Shown here piece after piece: positions 55,502 through 64,000 of a stretch of DNA of 64,000 nucleotides (position 1 is its first letter; every line of letters starts with the position of its first letter). Under the pieces are notes generated by a model. It had not been told where the DNA came from and did no database searches. It saw only the letters and a list, made by a program, of their open reading frames with translations. Both the position numbers and the translations under genes were made by a program. This DNA is from Fibrisoma limi BUZ 3 (GTDB lineage: Bacteria > Bacteroidota > Bacteroidia > Cytophagales > Spirosomataceae): positions 525,174 to 589,173 of the forward strand of contig NZ_CAIT01000010.1 of NCBI RefSeq assembly GCF_000296815.2, written 5' to 3'.

Positions 55502-55828
55502 ATGTACTCGCTTTTATTACAGGCGCAGCCCAATTCTACGCAGTCCATCATCTCCAATGTATTGCTGTGGGTGGGCATCATCGTCGTTTTTTATTTCTTT
55601 ATGATCCGCCCGCAGCAGAAGAAGCAGAAGGATCAGAAATCATTCATCGAAAACCTCAAGAAAGGGGATAATGTCGTTACCATCGGTGGGCTGCACGGCC
55701 GGGTCGTTTCGGTGGAAGGTACGACGGTTACGCTTGAGGTGGACCGGGGCATCAAGATGACGTTTGAGAAAACGGCAATTTCGCGCGAGGCTACCGTTAA
55801 ACCGGCAGAAGCTGAGAAAAAGCAATAA
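55502..55828 (+). CDS. yajC: Preprotein translocase subunit YajC
   Basis: The 108-aa protein has one transmembrane helix (NVLLWVGIIVVFYFFMIRPQ) and the typical QQKKQKDQKSFIENLKKGDN and VVTIGGLHGRVVSVEG. YajC associates with SecDF. secD and secF are not in this window. Confidence 0.95.
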   Translation: MYSLLLQAQPNSTQSIISNVLLWVGIIVVFYFFMIRPQQKKQKDQKSFIENLKKGDNVVTIGGLHGRVVSVEGTTVTLEVDRGIKMTFEKTAISREATVKPAEAEKKQ

Positions 55829-55934
55829 CGCACACATTCCCAATGACGTGGGCTGAATAGATAAACGTGGATAATACATCCGCCTTGATCGGTTCCGTCG
55901 GCGTCATTCGTGTTTTATCTAATCGTCGTTTCTA

Positions 55935-56681
55935 GTGACTCCTGCGCAGAAAACAACCAAATTTCAACCAACTCGGGTACTCCTTTGCGTTGCCGCAGCT
56001 TCGTTGTTCTGGTTCCTGAACGCTCTGAACAAAGACGGTTATACACTGAACGTTCAGTACCCGGTGCATTTCGTTTACAACGACTCACTGTACATCCCAA
56101 CTACACCGTTGCCCCGCACCGTAACGGTTAACGTATCGGGCGACGGATGGGGTTTGTTAACCCATTCGTGGCTGCCGTTCCGGGTGAAGCCGGTGGATTA
56201 TGTTGTGCAGAACCCGCTTCAGGCGTCGATCATCAATACATCGTCGCTGACGGCGGCACTGGCCGAACAGATCAAGAAGATGCGGGTAAACTACGTCGTG
56301 GCCGATACGCTCGAAATGGGTTTTGAACGGCGAATGATCAAGACCGTTCGGTTATTGGTCGACAGTCTGCATATCAATCTTGCCCCGCGCTACATCGTCT
56401 CGAGCGTCATTAACGTCACTCCCCGTACCATTCAGGTGGAGGGGCCCCAGCGGCTTGTGCGTGGCTACCCCGATTCAATCCAGATTCGTATTCCCCGTAA
56501 GCGGATCAACGACAATTACGACGAAGAACTACCGATCAATCTCTATCGGCACCCACAGATCCGTACCAGCGCCGACCGGGTATTTGTCAGTTTTGAAGTA
56601 GGGGAGCTGCTATCTCCGCTACCGCCTGCTATGCAGCCGACACCTCCGGCGCCGACTACTACGTCACGGTCTAAGCGATGA
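55935..56681 (+). CDS. YbbR-domain-like protein
   Basis: The product of 248 aa uses GTG at 55935. It has an N-terminal transmembrane segment (VLLCVAAASLFWFLNALN) followed by repeated beta-rich YbbR-like modules (YPVHFVYNDSLYIPTTPLPR, RTVTVNVSGDGWG). A low-complexity Pro/Thr-rich end follows. In firmicutes, YbbR (CdaR) regulates the diadenylate cyclase; no cyclase is nearby. It overlaps coaE by 4 bp. Confidence 0.75.
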   Translation: MTPAQKTTKFQPTRVLLCVAAASLFWFLNALNKDGYTLNVQYPVHFVYNDSLYIPTTPLPRTVTVNVSGDGWGLLTHSWLPFRVKPVDYVVQNPLQASIINTSSLTAALAEQIKKMRVNYVVADTLEMGFERRMIKTVRLLVDSLHINLAPRYIVSSVINVTPRTIQVEGPQRLVRGYPDSIQIRIPRKRINDNYDEELPINLYRHPQIRTSADRVFVSFEVGELLSPLPPAMQPTPPAPTTTSRSKR

Positions 56682-57304
56682 ATCAGACGGAGCGCAAACA
56701 GCCGTTGCAGATCGGCGTAACGGGGGGCATTGGTTCGGGCAAGAGCACAGTTTGCCGCGTATTTCGGGCGCTGGGCGTGCCGGTGTACGAAGCCGATGAA
56801 CGCGCTAAATGGCTCACGGAGCATGATCCCATCCTGAAGGCGGATATCACGCGAATACTGGGGCCAAACGCCTACGACATCACTGGCCGTTACAATCGGG
56901 CCTGGATTGCTGCGCAGGTATTTGCCGACCCGGATTTGTTGCTCCAACTAAATAATGCCATTCACCCCCGTGTCTATGCCGATACGGCGCTATGGGTACG
57001 CAGCCACGCGGATCAGTCATACGTAGTGAAGGAAGCCGCAATCATGCGCGCAGCCGGCGACGGTAATTCGCTCGATAAGGTTATTGTGGTACATGCCTCT
57101 ATTGCGCTTAGGGTGGAGCGTATCCGACTTCGCGATCCGCACCGTACTGACGAGGAAATTCTGAATATCATCAATCGACAAATCAGCGACGACGAGCGGC
57201 TGGCTATGGCCGACTACGTACTCGAAAACGACGAGCAGCAGCTTCTGCTTCCCCAGATTTTAGCCCTTCATACTACGTTCACGACCCGAAAAGTAGCGGA
57301 TTAA
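56678..57304 (+). CDS. coaE: Dephospho-CoA kinase
   Basis: The 208-aa protein has a P-loop (IGVTGGIGSGKSTVCRVFRA), VYEADERAKW (substrate Asp-binding region) and the RDPHRTDEEILNIINRQ lid. It phosphorylates the 3'-hydroxyl of dephospho-CoA, the last step of CoA synthesis. Start ATGA overlaps the YbbR stop. Confidence 0.95.
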   Translation: MNQTERKQPLQIGVTGGIGSGKSTVCRVFRALGVPVYEADERAKWLTEHDPILKADITRILGPNAYDITGRYNRAWIAAQVFADPDLLLQLNNAIHPRVYADTALWVRSHADQSYVVKEAAIMRAAGDGNSLDKVIVVHASIALRVERIRLRDPHRTDEEILNIINRQISDDERLAMADYVLENDEQQLLLPQILALHTTFTTRKVAD

Positions 57305-57339
57305 GTCGCTCAACAGCCTGGCTCGCCAAAGCGTATCGT

Positions 57340-57525
57340 ATTTTCAGTACCTGAAGAAAACCGTACTGCCCACGTTGACTTTGTGCGCCTGTAGTTTCCT
57401 GTCTGGTGTGTTTGTCGGTTCCGGCGGCCCCAAAAACCAGTAACGGCTTTCGACGAACTGACCCGTACGAACAAAGACGAACAGATGGTGCGGCAGATTA
57501 GAAACGCCTGGCCGGATTAGTTCCG
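57340..57525 (+). pseudogene. Possible decayed small secreted protein gene
   Basis: The 355-bp space after coaE holds a frame reading KKTVLPTLTLCACSFLSGVF (signal-peptide-like), which stops at 57438-57440 region, and a second frame reading KPVTAFDELTRTNKDEQMVR, then QIRNAWPD and a stop near 57520. The two would join with one frameshift. No ATG is clear and no homologue is recognised. It could equally be chance coding-like sequence. Confidence 0.3.
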
Positions 57526-57613
57526 GTCGGCGCTGTAGAACAGGCAAGGTGATACTGGCCAGGTCATCAGCCCGGACGTTGCCTCATAGGGATTTGCTTT
57601 TGGTAAACCTTTG

Positions 57614-57641
57614 TACTTCCTACTAGTTTACTAGAGAAGTA
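57614..57641. promoter_or_regulatory. Inverted repeat in the leader of the DUF4136 gene
   Basis: TACTTC and CTAGT pair with ACTAG and GAAGTA around a TT, with one side carrying two extra bases. It lies 19-46 bp before the ATG. A regulatory role is inferred from position only. Confidence 0.35.
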
Positions 57642-57659
57642 AACAACAAATCGAACGTT

Positions 57660-58238
57660 ATGAAATATGGATTGATGGCGGTTGCCCTGCTACTGATTGT
57701 CAGCAGTTGCGCTCCGCGTGTGACCGTTGACGCTAACCAGCGTGTCAATTTTAGCAAGTACCGTACTTATGCCTGGATGGATTCAGACGTAAAAGGCAGT
57801 CAGAACCCACTGTATTATAACCAATTGGCATCAGATGCCGTCGAAAACACGGTGAATCAGGTACTAGGTGAAAAAGGCCTGAAAGAGGTGAGATCCCGGC
57901 CCGACATGATCATTGGTTACCATTTCTTTGTGGAAGAGAAAACCCGCACTGTAGCGACCAATAACTACGCTGGTCCCCTGTATGGGCCTTACTATGGCTG
58001 GGGGCGCTGGGGTTTTGCCGGCTGGGGGCCGTCGTGGTGGGGCTGGGGAGGTCCGCAGTATCGTGAAGAAGAATACCAGGCCGGTACGGTGGTAGTCGAT
58101 ATGGTTGACGCCCGGACAAAGCAATTGGTTTGGCGGGGTTCGGTGCAGCAGGCAGTGAATGATCCGGCCCGAATTACGTCGTTGCTGCCGAAGGAGATTG
58201 AACGGATTGTTGAGCGATACCCTCAACGGAACAGTTGA
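57660..58238 (+). CDS. DUF4136 lipoprotein
   Basis: The 192-aa protein has a lipoprotein signal (MAVALLLIVSSC), a DUF4136 fold (VNFSKYRTYAWMDSD, GLKEVRSRPDMIIGYHFFVE), and an aromatic- and Gly-rich loop (GPYYGWGRWGFAGWGPSWWG). It ends with ILPKEIERIVERYP-like LLPKEIERIVERYPQ. The function of the family is unknown; it is likely outer-membrane-associated. Confidence 0.9.
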   Translation: MKYGLMAVALLLIVSSCAPRVTVDANQRVNFSKYRTYAWMDSDVKGSQNPLYYNQLASDAVENTVNQVLGEKGLKEVRSRPDMIIGYHFFVEEKTRTVATNNYAGPLYGPYYGWGRWGFAGWGPSWWGWGGPQYREEEYQAGTVVVDMVDARTKQLVWRGSVQQAVNDPARITSLLPKEIERIVERYPQRNS

Positions 58239-58267
58239 TTTAGCTTACTGCATTGATTCAGATACCA

Positions 58268-58295
58268 AACGGCCTCAAAAGGGCCGTTTTTTTTG
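58268..58295 (+). terminator. Intrinsic terminator after the DUF4136 gene
   Basis: AACGGCC/GGCCGTT stem with a short AAAA loop, followed by T8. Confidence 0.85.
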
Positions 58296-58329
58296 TTAAT
58301 TTTACCAAATTCACTTAGCCAAAACATTC

Positions 58330-60564
58330 ATGAATGCACGCAGGTCATTCGGTTGGTCGGTGGTAATTACCCTGACCCTGACACAACCGGTTCTGTCCCA
58401 GGCTCAGCAACGCTACACCACACTACAGCAAGCCATTGGGTCGACTGGTTTGCTAAATGGCTCACAGGGGCCACGTAGCGTCAACTGGATTGAGGGGGGC
58501 AGCAAGTTTTCCTTCATCGACGGCCCCGGAATTATCAAAACATTCGCACCCGAGAAGCAACAGGAAGCGGTTGTGTTTGATGGCAGCCAGCTTACGTTTC
58601 CGGGCACAAATAACCGATTTCAGTACAGTTCATTTCAGTGGTCGAAAGACTCAAAGAATATTCTGTTTCAGGCCAATTTCAGGCCGGTTTATCGCCGGTC
58701 GGGGGTATCCGATTACTACGTGTACTCGGTCGCCAGCAAGAACCTGAAACTGGTGGCGAAAGACGCCCAGACGGCCGAACTTGCTCCCGATGGCAGTAAA
58801 GTCGGTTACGAACGGGGCGGAGATCTGTACGTGTTTGACTTCGCTACCCAGAAGGAAACGCAGCTTACCGACGACGCTAAACCGGCGTTTTACAACGGCC
58901 GCTTTGGCTGGGCGTATGAGGAGGAATTTGGTCTGGCGCAAGCCTGGGAATGGTCGCCCGACAGCAAGTTCATCGCCTTCTGGCAGTCGGACGAGCGGAA
59001 GGTGCCCATCTACAAGCTGACTGACTATAAAGGTTTTGACGAAAAATATGATTCACTGCCGTATCCGCGGGTCGGCGACGAGAATCCCACCGTACGGATT
59101 GGGGTTATCGACGTTGGTACGAAAACCAAACAGTGGATGAAGGTTGAACTGGGCAGCAACGCCGAACCGGCCGGTTATATTCCGCGCATCTACTGGACCT
59201 CGCAGGAAGGCCAACTGGCGCTGTTGCACCTGAACCGGAAGCAGAATCACCTGAAAGTATTTATGGCGAACGCCCGCACCGGCGATGCCCGGCAGATACT
59301 GGAAGAAAAGTCGAACGCCTGGATCGATGTGTTCGATTTTTTCGCCAACATCATGCATTATTTCTACTTCCCGGCGGGTGTGCAGGAGTTTTACCGCGTA
59401 TCGGAACAGGACGGCTTTGCGCATCTGTATCGCTACGATTACAACGGAAAGCTGCTGAATCAGGTGACCAAGGGAAATTGGGAAGTAACCTACGTTCACC
59501 ACGTCGACCCAAAAACCCGCAAGATATTTTACACTTCAACGGAAGCATCACCGCTGGAACGGCAGTTGTTTGTCATTGATGTGGACGGGAAAAACAAACG
59601 GCGGTTAACTACTGTAGCCGGGCGACATACGGTGAACTTCTCTCCCAACGGGCAGTACTACATCGACCGTTACTCAAACGTATCAACGCCGACGCAGGTT
59701 GAGCTTTGGGATACTAAAGGAACCAAAATCAAATCGCTCGAAAGCAACGACCGCGTCACGCAGTTCATCGGTTCACATGCCTATGCATCCAAGGAACTAA
59801 GTCAATTTACGACGTCTGACGGCCAGAAGCTTGACATCTCAATCATTAAGCCGCTGGATTTCAACCCGTCGAAGAAGTATCCGATGGTGTTGGATATATA
59901 CGGTGGGCCAGGAGCGCAATCGGTTTACAACGAATTTGCTACGACGGGCTGGCATCAGTGGCTGGCACAAACGGGCTACGTAGTTGTGAGCGTCAACAAC
60001 CGGGGAAGCGGTGGCTACGGGCGCGATTTTGAAAAGCAGGTGTACGAGAAGCTTGGCCAGTTTGAAAGCAAGGATTTTGCCGAAACAGCTCGCTACATGG
60101 CCAGCCTGCCCTGGATTGATGGTAGTCGGATGGCGATTCGGGGGCACAGCTACGGTGGGTATTCGAGCAGCTACACCATGCTGACCCACCCTAACGTATT
60201 TAAAGTGGCGCTTGTAGGGGCTCCCGTGACGGACTGGCGGCTGTACGATAGCATATATACGGAGCGGTACATGGGACTGATACCGGAGAATGAAGAAAAG
60301 TATCGCAACAGTTCCGTGACCCCATACGCCAAAAACCTGGCCGGAAAGATGTTCATTGCCCACTCGACTATGGACGAGAACGTACATGTCCGGAACACGT
60401 TCCAGTTGATGAACGCGCTGGAAGATGCCGGTAAGGACGCTGACCTACGGATTTATCCGCCCGGTGCACACGGTGTAGCCTATAGCCCTACTACCATGGT
60501 GCTGTTGTATCAGCAATACACGACATATCTGGAAAACAACCTGAAAGGCGTTCCCGTAAATTAA
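58330..60564 (+). CDS. Secreted S9-family (dipeptidyl-peptidase IV-like) peptidase
   Basis: The 744-aa protein has an N-terminal signal (SFGWSVVITLTLTQPVLSQA), a beta-propeller of about 450 residues and a C-terminal alpha/beta-hydrolase domain. The nucleophile is the Ser of GHSYGGYSSS (about residue 607), with the Asp in MDENVHVRN and the His in PPGAHGVAYS. It cleaves dipeptides, usually after proline, from N-termini. Length is normal for the family. Preceded by a terminator, so it has its own promoter. Confidence 0.93.
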   Translation: MNARRSFGWSVVITLTLTQPVLSQAQQRYTTLQQAIGSTGLLNGSQGPRSVNWIEGGSKFSFIDGPGIIKTFAPEKQQEAVVFDGSQLTFPGTNNRFQYSSFQWSKDSKNILFQANFRPVYRRSGVSDYYVYSVASKNLKLVAKDAQTAELAPDGSKVGYERGGDLYVFDFATQKETQLTDDAKPAFYNGRFGWAYEEEFGLAQAWEWSPDSKFIAFWQSDERKVPIYKLTDYKGFDEKYDSLPYPRVGDENPTVRIGVIDVGTKTKQWMKVELGSNAEPAGYIPRIYWTSQEGQLALLHLNRKQNHLKVFMANARTGDARQILEEKSNAWIDVFDFFANIMHYFYFPAGVQEFYRVSEQDGFAHLYRYDYNGKLLNQVTKGNWEVTYVHHVDPKTRKIFYTSTEASPLERQLFVIDVDGKNKRRLTTVAGRHTVNFSPNGQYYIDRYSNVSTPTQVELWDTKGTKIKSLESNDRVTQFIGSHAYASKELSQFTTSDGQKLDISIIKPLDFNPSKKYPMVLDIYGGPGAQSVYNEFATTGWHQWLAQTGYVVVSVNNRGSGGYGRDFEKQVYEKLGQFESKDFAETARYMASLPWIDGSRMAIRGHSYGGYSSSYTMLTHPNVFKVALVGAPVTDWRLYDSIYTERYMGLIPENEEKYRNSSVTPYAKNLAGKMFIAHSTMDENVHVRNTFQLMNALEDAGKDADLRIYPPGAHGVAYSPTTMVLLYQQYTTYLENNLKGVPVN

Positions 60565-60588
60565 TTGAGGGCATACCGTGATCGTTCT

Positions 60589-60624
60589 GAAAGCCTGGGT
60601 ATGACCCGGGCTTTCCGCGTTTTT
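60589..60624 (+). terminator. Intrinsic terminator after the S9 peptidase gene
   Basis: GAAAGCCTGGGT/ACCCGGGCTTTC stem (60589-60600, 60604-60615, one G-T pair) followed by a T run (GCGTTTTTC). Confidence 0.8.
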
Positions 60625-60696
60625 CAGGCTGGATTAAAAGGTATTAATCTAGCAAGCCTTTTAGTAAATAAGCCATTCTATATGATAGCCATAGCA

Positions 60697-60704
60697 TAGT
60701 TTTG
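60697..60704 (+). promoter_or_regulatory. -7 promoter element for the T9SS cargo gene
   Basis: TAGTTTTG matches TAnnTTTG 40 bp before the ATG. No clear -33 TTG at the usual distance. Confidence 0.35.
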
Positions 60705-60744
60705 TTAACATGCCTTTTCCAAACTGCCCACTGTTAAACTCTTT

Positions 60745-63700
60745 ATGAGAAATTATTTACGCTGCATCCTGCTAGTCTGCCCAATTGTTCTGTCTTTCTC
60801 GGTTGCTGCTCAAACATCGTCTGGTCCATCGCTTACCTACGCCCAGGTTGTCAACAAGCTGCAGCGGGCTTCTCAGACGTACATACCCACCTACGACGGT
60901 AACCTGATTGTGGCTTATTTCTATGCCGATGGCGTTGGGACAAATATCAAGAACTGGAACCTACAGGTAACTAAATACCTGACTACCGGCAAAGTCGCCT
61001 ACAGCCAGGTAACGTCGCTGCCGAAGACCATCAGCGGTAATGTGGCATTGGCGGAAGCCACCGATCGGTCGATTATCGTAAGTGGTAATGGCACTACATA
61101 TGCCTATGCGCCCGGTAATGCGGCCAAGCTGAAATGGAGTAAACCGTATCGGGGTTCAGTATTATACCCAACACCCGATGGTGGCGTTTTGCTGACCAAC
61201 CCGAATCCGGGCGATCCGGACCGGGGGACAAATACCAAGCTGTCGGCCAAGGGTGATATGGAGTGGCAGTTGAACAGCAACTTCCTAATTGCTACAACTG
61301 ACGGCGGATACGTTCGCTATGATGGTAACGGTGGCCTGACCAAACTGGACGGTCAGCGCCAGCAGCAGTGGCAAATCAATGAAACGGCCGCTTTTGCTCA
61401 GGCGATAGCTGATGGTGTTGTTTATCGTACGAACGATAAGCTGGTGAAAGTAAACAATGCCGGTAAGGAAGCATGGCGGTATACAGTTCCCGGTGATGCC
61501 TCTCTGCGGCCTTTCAAGGTAGTAGAAACGACGGATGGGGGTATTGTTTTCTCAAGCGATCAGACGTATAAACTGACAAATGCGGGTACCCTGCAGTGGC
61601 AAAGTCAAGTTCGGGATGTGCTTCAAACCACGACCGACGGCGGTTTGCTCTGCCTGCTTCGCGACCGGCCCGCCAGTGAATTCACCACGACCGGCTACAC
61701 ACTGACCAAACTGACGGGTACAGGTACCATTACCTGGCAGCGGTACATCAGTGGGCAGCTTGACGGCGACCTCAATGGGATGCGTGGTGTGGCCAGTGCC
61801 TTTCAGTCGCGCCACGGTGACTATTGGTTCATCTCCGAAACAAGCGCCGTACCAACCAATCAGTACACCAGTAACCTGGTTGTATCTCGTTTCTGCCGCG
61901 ATTTTTTAAAGTTGTATGCCACAGCAGGTCTTACGACCGGCGTTATACCTATTCGGAAAGATACAAGCCTTACGGTCTGCCGCGCCGACTCCGTGGGCCT
62001 TGGTTTTACGGACGAAAATACGGTTCCCGGTCTGCTATTCCAGTGGAAACTGAACGGCGCACCAGTTTCGAGTACACCCAAAGGATTATTACGGGCTAAG
62101 GAACCAGGCACGTATCAGGTCCAGGCGGCTGATTCGTCCTGTGGTGTGAGCGACACATCTCCGACGCTGACCATTGCGCAGAACCCGTCACCAAGAGTGA
62201 CAATGACGGGTTCCAACTTCTTTTGTGCGGGTGGCTCTGTTACGCTGGCGGCAACGGGCAGTAACGGCACCGGTGCTTACTATTATCAATGGTCGAAGAA
62301 TAACAAGCCCATCAGCACAAGCGCAACCATCTCCGTATCAGAAGCCGGCCAGTACAGCGTAACCGCCAGCGACGACGGTGGCTGCGCCAGTTCGCCCGTC
62401 GTTTTACTAGTTACCGAAAACCCGGCCATTTCAGTTTCCATCGCCGGAGCCGACTACTTTTGCCCAAGCTCATCCAGTCGTTTGTCAGCAGTCGTATCAG
62501 GCGGAACGCCGGGATTCCGGTATCAATGGAAACGGAACGGTGAAATGCTGGCAGCCCGGAACGTGAACTTTGCCGCCGATCGGGCGGGAGCGTATTCCGT
62601 AGAAGTGACAGACAGCCGAAACTGTCCGGTTGAGTCAAAAACGCTTGTTGTTACCGAAGTGCCCACCCTGACGCTGACGGCCGGAACCAGCACCACGCTG
62701 ACGGGAACCGAAACCTATACGCTGACCAATGTAACGACCGCCAGCGGTGGTTCGGCTCCTTATTCGTATCAGTGGACAACGAGTCAGGCGGCCGTGCCGG
62801 GCAACGGCTCTACGGCGGCTCAGCCTACTTTCGGGCCTTTTACGACTAACACCGATATTCAACTGGTCGTGACGGATACAAAAGGGTGTAGCCAGACAGC
62901 GGTGTCGAAAGTGACATATAAACCCTGTACGATGGAAGCCGCCATCAATGGGCTGAATTACTTCTGTACCGGAACCACTACGTCGCTGACCCTGGCGATC
63001 AGCAACGGCAATGCGCCTTTTAAGGCCATCTGGCAGGGTAGCGAGCTACTGCTCAACACCAATACGTACACGCAAGTATTCCAGAAACCAGCGACCCTAA
63101 CCGCCGATATTACGGATAGTAAAGGGTGTACGGCCAAGGCCAAAGACGTTGTGGTGACGGAAGTCGCCCGGCCTACGGCCACCATCACCGGCCAAACGGT
63201 GTTCTGTAAAGGAAGTTCGACCCAATTGTCGGCGGTCGTAGGTGGCGGTAAGGCCCCGTACACGTACGAATGGAGGCAGGTTGGCACGGCTACCAATCCG
63301 GCCAGCACCAGCGCAACGACCAACGGAACGTACAGTGCTACGGCTGCGGGGGCGTTTGTGGTGACCGTAAAGGACGCCAACGGTTGCGATAACGTATCGC
63401 CAAGCGTGACACTGACGCACAAAGCCGCCGACCTCGACGCTAAAATCACCCCGAGTGGCCCAACTGAGGTGTACTTGCCCGCCAGCGTAACACTTACGGC
63501 CAACACGGGAACCGGATTGACGTATCAGTGGCAGAAAGAGGGTCAGGATATAGTCGGAGCCGTTTCTCCAGCCATCTCAACAACGCAGACAGGCAGTTAC
63601 GTGGTAAAGGTTTCACTGGATGGCTGTACGCTGGCGTCGGCGGCTCAGGAAGTGAAAGTCCTAGCGCCGTTGGCACTTGAGCCTACCGCTCCGCCCGTTC

Positions 63701-63954
63701 AGTTTACCGTGTTCCCGAACCCCGTCGAAAACACCTGTCAGGTAACGATCCAGACGGACAAGGCATCGCCGGTTACGGTGTCAGTATACAATCTGCTGGG
63801 GCAGCGAGTACAAACCATTCAAATTAATACCCGTTCAACCGCCCATGAAGTAATGTTGAATTTGAGTGCTCAGTCGGTTGGTACGTACGTGATTGACGTA
63901 AAAGCGGGGGCAGCAACTGCTCGCAAGCGACTGGTTAAAATTGCCGGACGATGA
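60745..63954 (+). CDS. Large secreted protein with Ig-like repeats and a T9SS sorting domain
   Basis: The 1069-aa protein has a signal peptide (ILLVCPIVLSFSVAAQ). Residues 30-390 carry repeated TTDGG-containing beta-propeller-like units (ATTDGGYVRYDGNG, VVETTDGGIVFSSD). Residues about 400-980 carry five to six immunoglobulin/PKD-like repeats with the pattern FC-G...L-A...GG-PY-Y-W and a Cys at each end. The last 80 residues (FTVFPNPVENTCQVTIQTDK... VGTYVIDVKAG) are a type A T9SS C-terminal domain. It is therefore exported and attached to, or released from, the cell surface, perhaps as an adhesin. T9SS machinery is outside the window. Confidence 0.9.
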   Translation: MRNYLRCILLVCPIVLSFSVAAQTSSGPSLTYAQVVNKLQRASQTYIPTYDGNLIVAYFYADGVGTNIKNWNLQVTKYLTTGKVAYSQVTSLPKTISGNVALAEATDRSIIVSGNGTTYAYAPGNAAKLKWSKPYRGSVLYPTPDGGVLLTNPNPGDPDRGTNTKLSAKGDMEWQLNSNFLIATTDGGYVRYDGNGGLTKLDGQRQQQWQINETAAFAQAIADGVVYRTNDKLVKVNNAGKEAWRYTVPGDASLRPFKVVETTDGGIVFSSDQTYKLTNAGTLQWQSQVRDVLQTTTDGGLLCLLRDRPASEFTTTGYTLTKLTGTGTITWQRYISGQLDGDLNGMRGVASAFQSRHGDYWFISETSAVPTNQYTSNLVVSRFCRDFLKLYATAGLTTGVIPIRKDTSLTVCRADSVGLGFTDENTVPGLLFQWKLNGAPVSSTPKGLLRAKEPGTYQVQAADSSCGVSDTSPTLTIAQNPSPRVTMTGSNFFCAGGSVTLAATGSNGTGAYYYQWSKNNKPISTSATISVSEAGQYSVTASDDGGCASSPVVLLVTENPAISVSIAGADYFCPSSSSRLSAVVSGGTPGFRYQWKRNGEMLAARNVNFAADRAGAYSVEVTDSRNCPVESKTLVVTEVPTLTLTAGTSTTLTGTETYTLTNVTTASGGSAPYSYQWTTSQAAVPGNGSTAAQPTFGPFTTNTDIQLVVTDTKGCSQTAVSKVTYKPCTMEAAINGLNYFCTGTTTSLTLAISNGNAPFKAIWQGSELLLNTNTYTQVFQKPATLTADITDSKGCTAKAKDVVVTEVARPTATITGQTVFCKGSSTQLSAVVGGGKAPYTYEWRQVGTATNPASTSATTNGTYSATAAGAFVVTVKDANGCDNVSPSVTLTHKAADLDAKITPSGPTEVYLPASVTLTANTGTGLTYQWQKEGQDIVGAVSPAISTTQTGSYVVKVSLDGCTLASAAQEVKVLAPLALEPTAPPVQFTVFPNPVENTCQVTIQTDKASPVTVSVYNLLGQRVQTIQINTRSTAHEVMLNLSAQSVGTYVIDVKAGAATARKRLVKIAGR

Positions 63955-63974
63955 TCTATTGCTTATACAAAAAA

Positions 63975-64000
63975 GCCGGTCCAACGCGCGTTGGACCGGC
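63975..64000 (+). terminator. Terminator-like palindrome at the window edge
   Basis: GCCGGTCCAAC and GTTGGACCGGC flank GCGC exactly up to the last base; a T run would be beyond the window. It lies 20 bp after the cargo gene stop. Confidence 0.75.

Noticed and set aside
55829..55934. Hairpin between yajC and the YbbR gene
   Set aside because: Only a 7-bp AATGACG/CGTCATT match and weak flanking similarity are visible, below the standard used for the other sites.

Overview
The window comes from a Bacteroidota genome of the Cytophagales type, most like Spirosoma and its relatives. The support is a SusC receptor, a type IX secretion (T9SS) C-terminal domain, several TAnnTTTG promoters, a eukaryote-like class I NrdB, a long NusB and a GC content near 55%. 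The genus is inferred, not proven. I see no rRNA, tRNA, CRISPR array, intact insertion sequence or prophage.

Layout. 1-4.3 kb: a LacI regulator, an exported galactonate-dehydratase-like enzyme and the start of a SusC receptor, probably a small sugar-acid uptake locus; two similar LacI-type operators are visible. 4.4-7.9 kb: rpmH, rnpA, an S41 protease and tsaB. 8-12.2 kb: an M61 peptidase, a GH130-like glycosidase and an amidase. 12.2-21.7 kb: an acyltransferase, three tandem paralogous MFS carriers with a small secreted protein between two of them, a membrane protein, an M1 peptidase and a lipoprotein. 21.8-27.5 kb: a GT-C-like membrane protein, enolase, a DivIC/FtsB-like protein, a low-molecular-weight phosphatase and gpmI. 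27.6-35 kb: sucB and sucA, an FtsX-type permease with a His/Glu-rich loop, a GNAT and hemC. 35.3-39.6 kb: Hsp20, nrdB, FkbM, a glycosyltransferase and recX. 39.7-43.3 kb: two exported RraA/aldolase-like proteins divergent from a second exported enolase-superfamily dehydratase. 43.3-49.1 kb: an epimerase, a Uma2 nuclease remnant, an uncharacterised protein, rimK, a RimB-like protease, holB and a GlmU-like enzyme. 49.3-57.3 kb: a ceramidase-like protein, an ABC exporter, a lipoprotein, nusB, YtxH, DUF1573, yajC, YbbR and coaE. 57.6 kb to the end: a DUF4136 lipoprotein, an S9 peptidase and a large T9SS cargo protein.

Two patterns are not explained by ordinary annotation. First, at least eleven spacers between co-directional genes hold long hairpins. 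Their arm sequences mostly differ from site to site, but many are built from short tandem units, often 7 nt. They sit between a stop codon and the next start codon, including inside sucA-sucB and rpmH-rnpA. Second, rnpA carries an in-frame insert of about 70 codons with four copies of a 21-nt imperfect palindrome in alternating orientation, resembling palindromic elements that insert into genes.

The two sugar-acid loci suggest that dehydration, and perhaps retro-aldol cleavage, takes place outside the cytoplasm.
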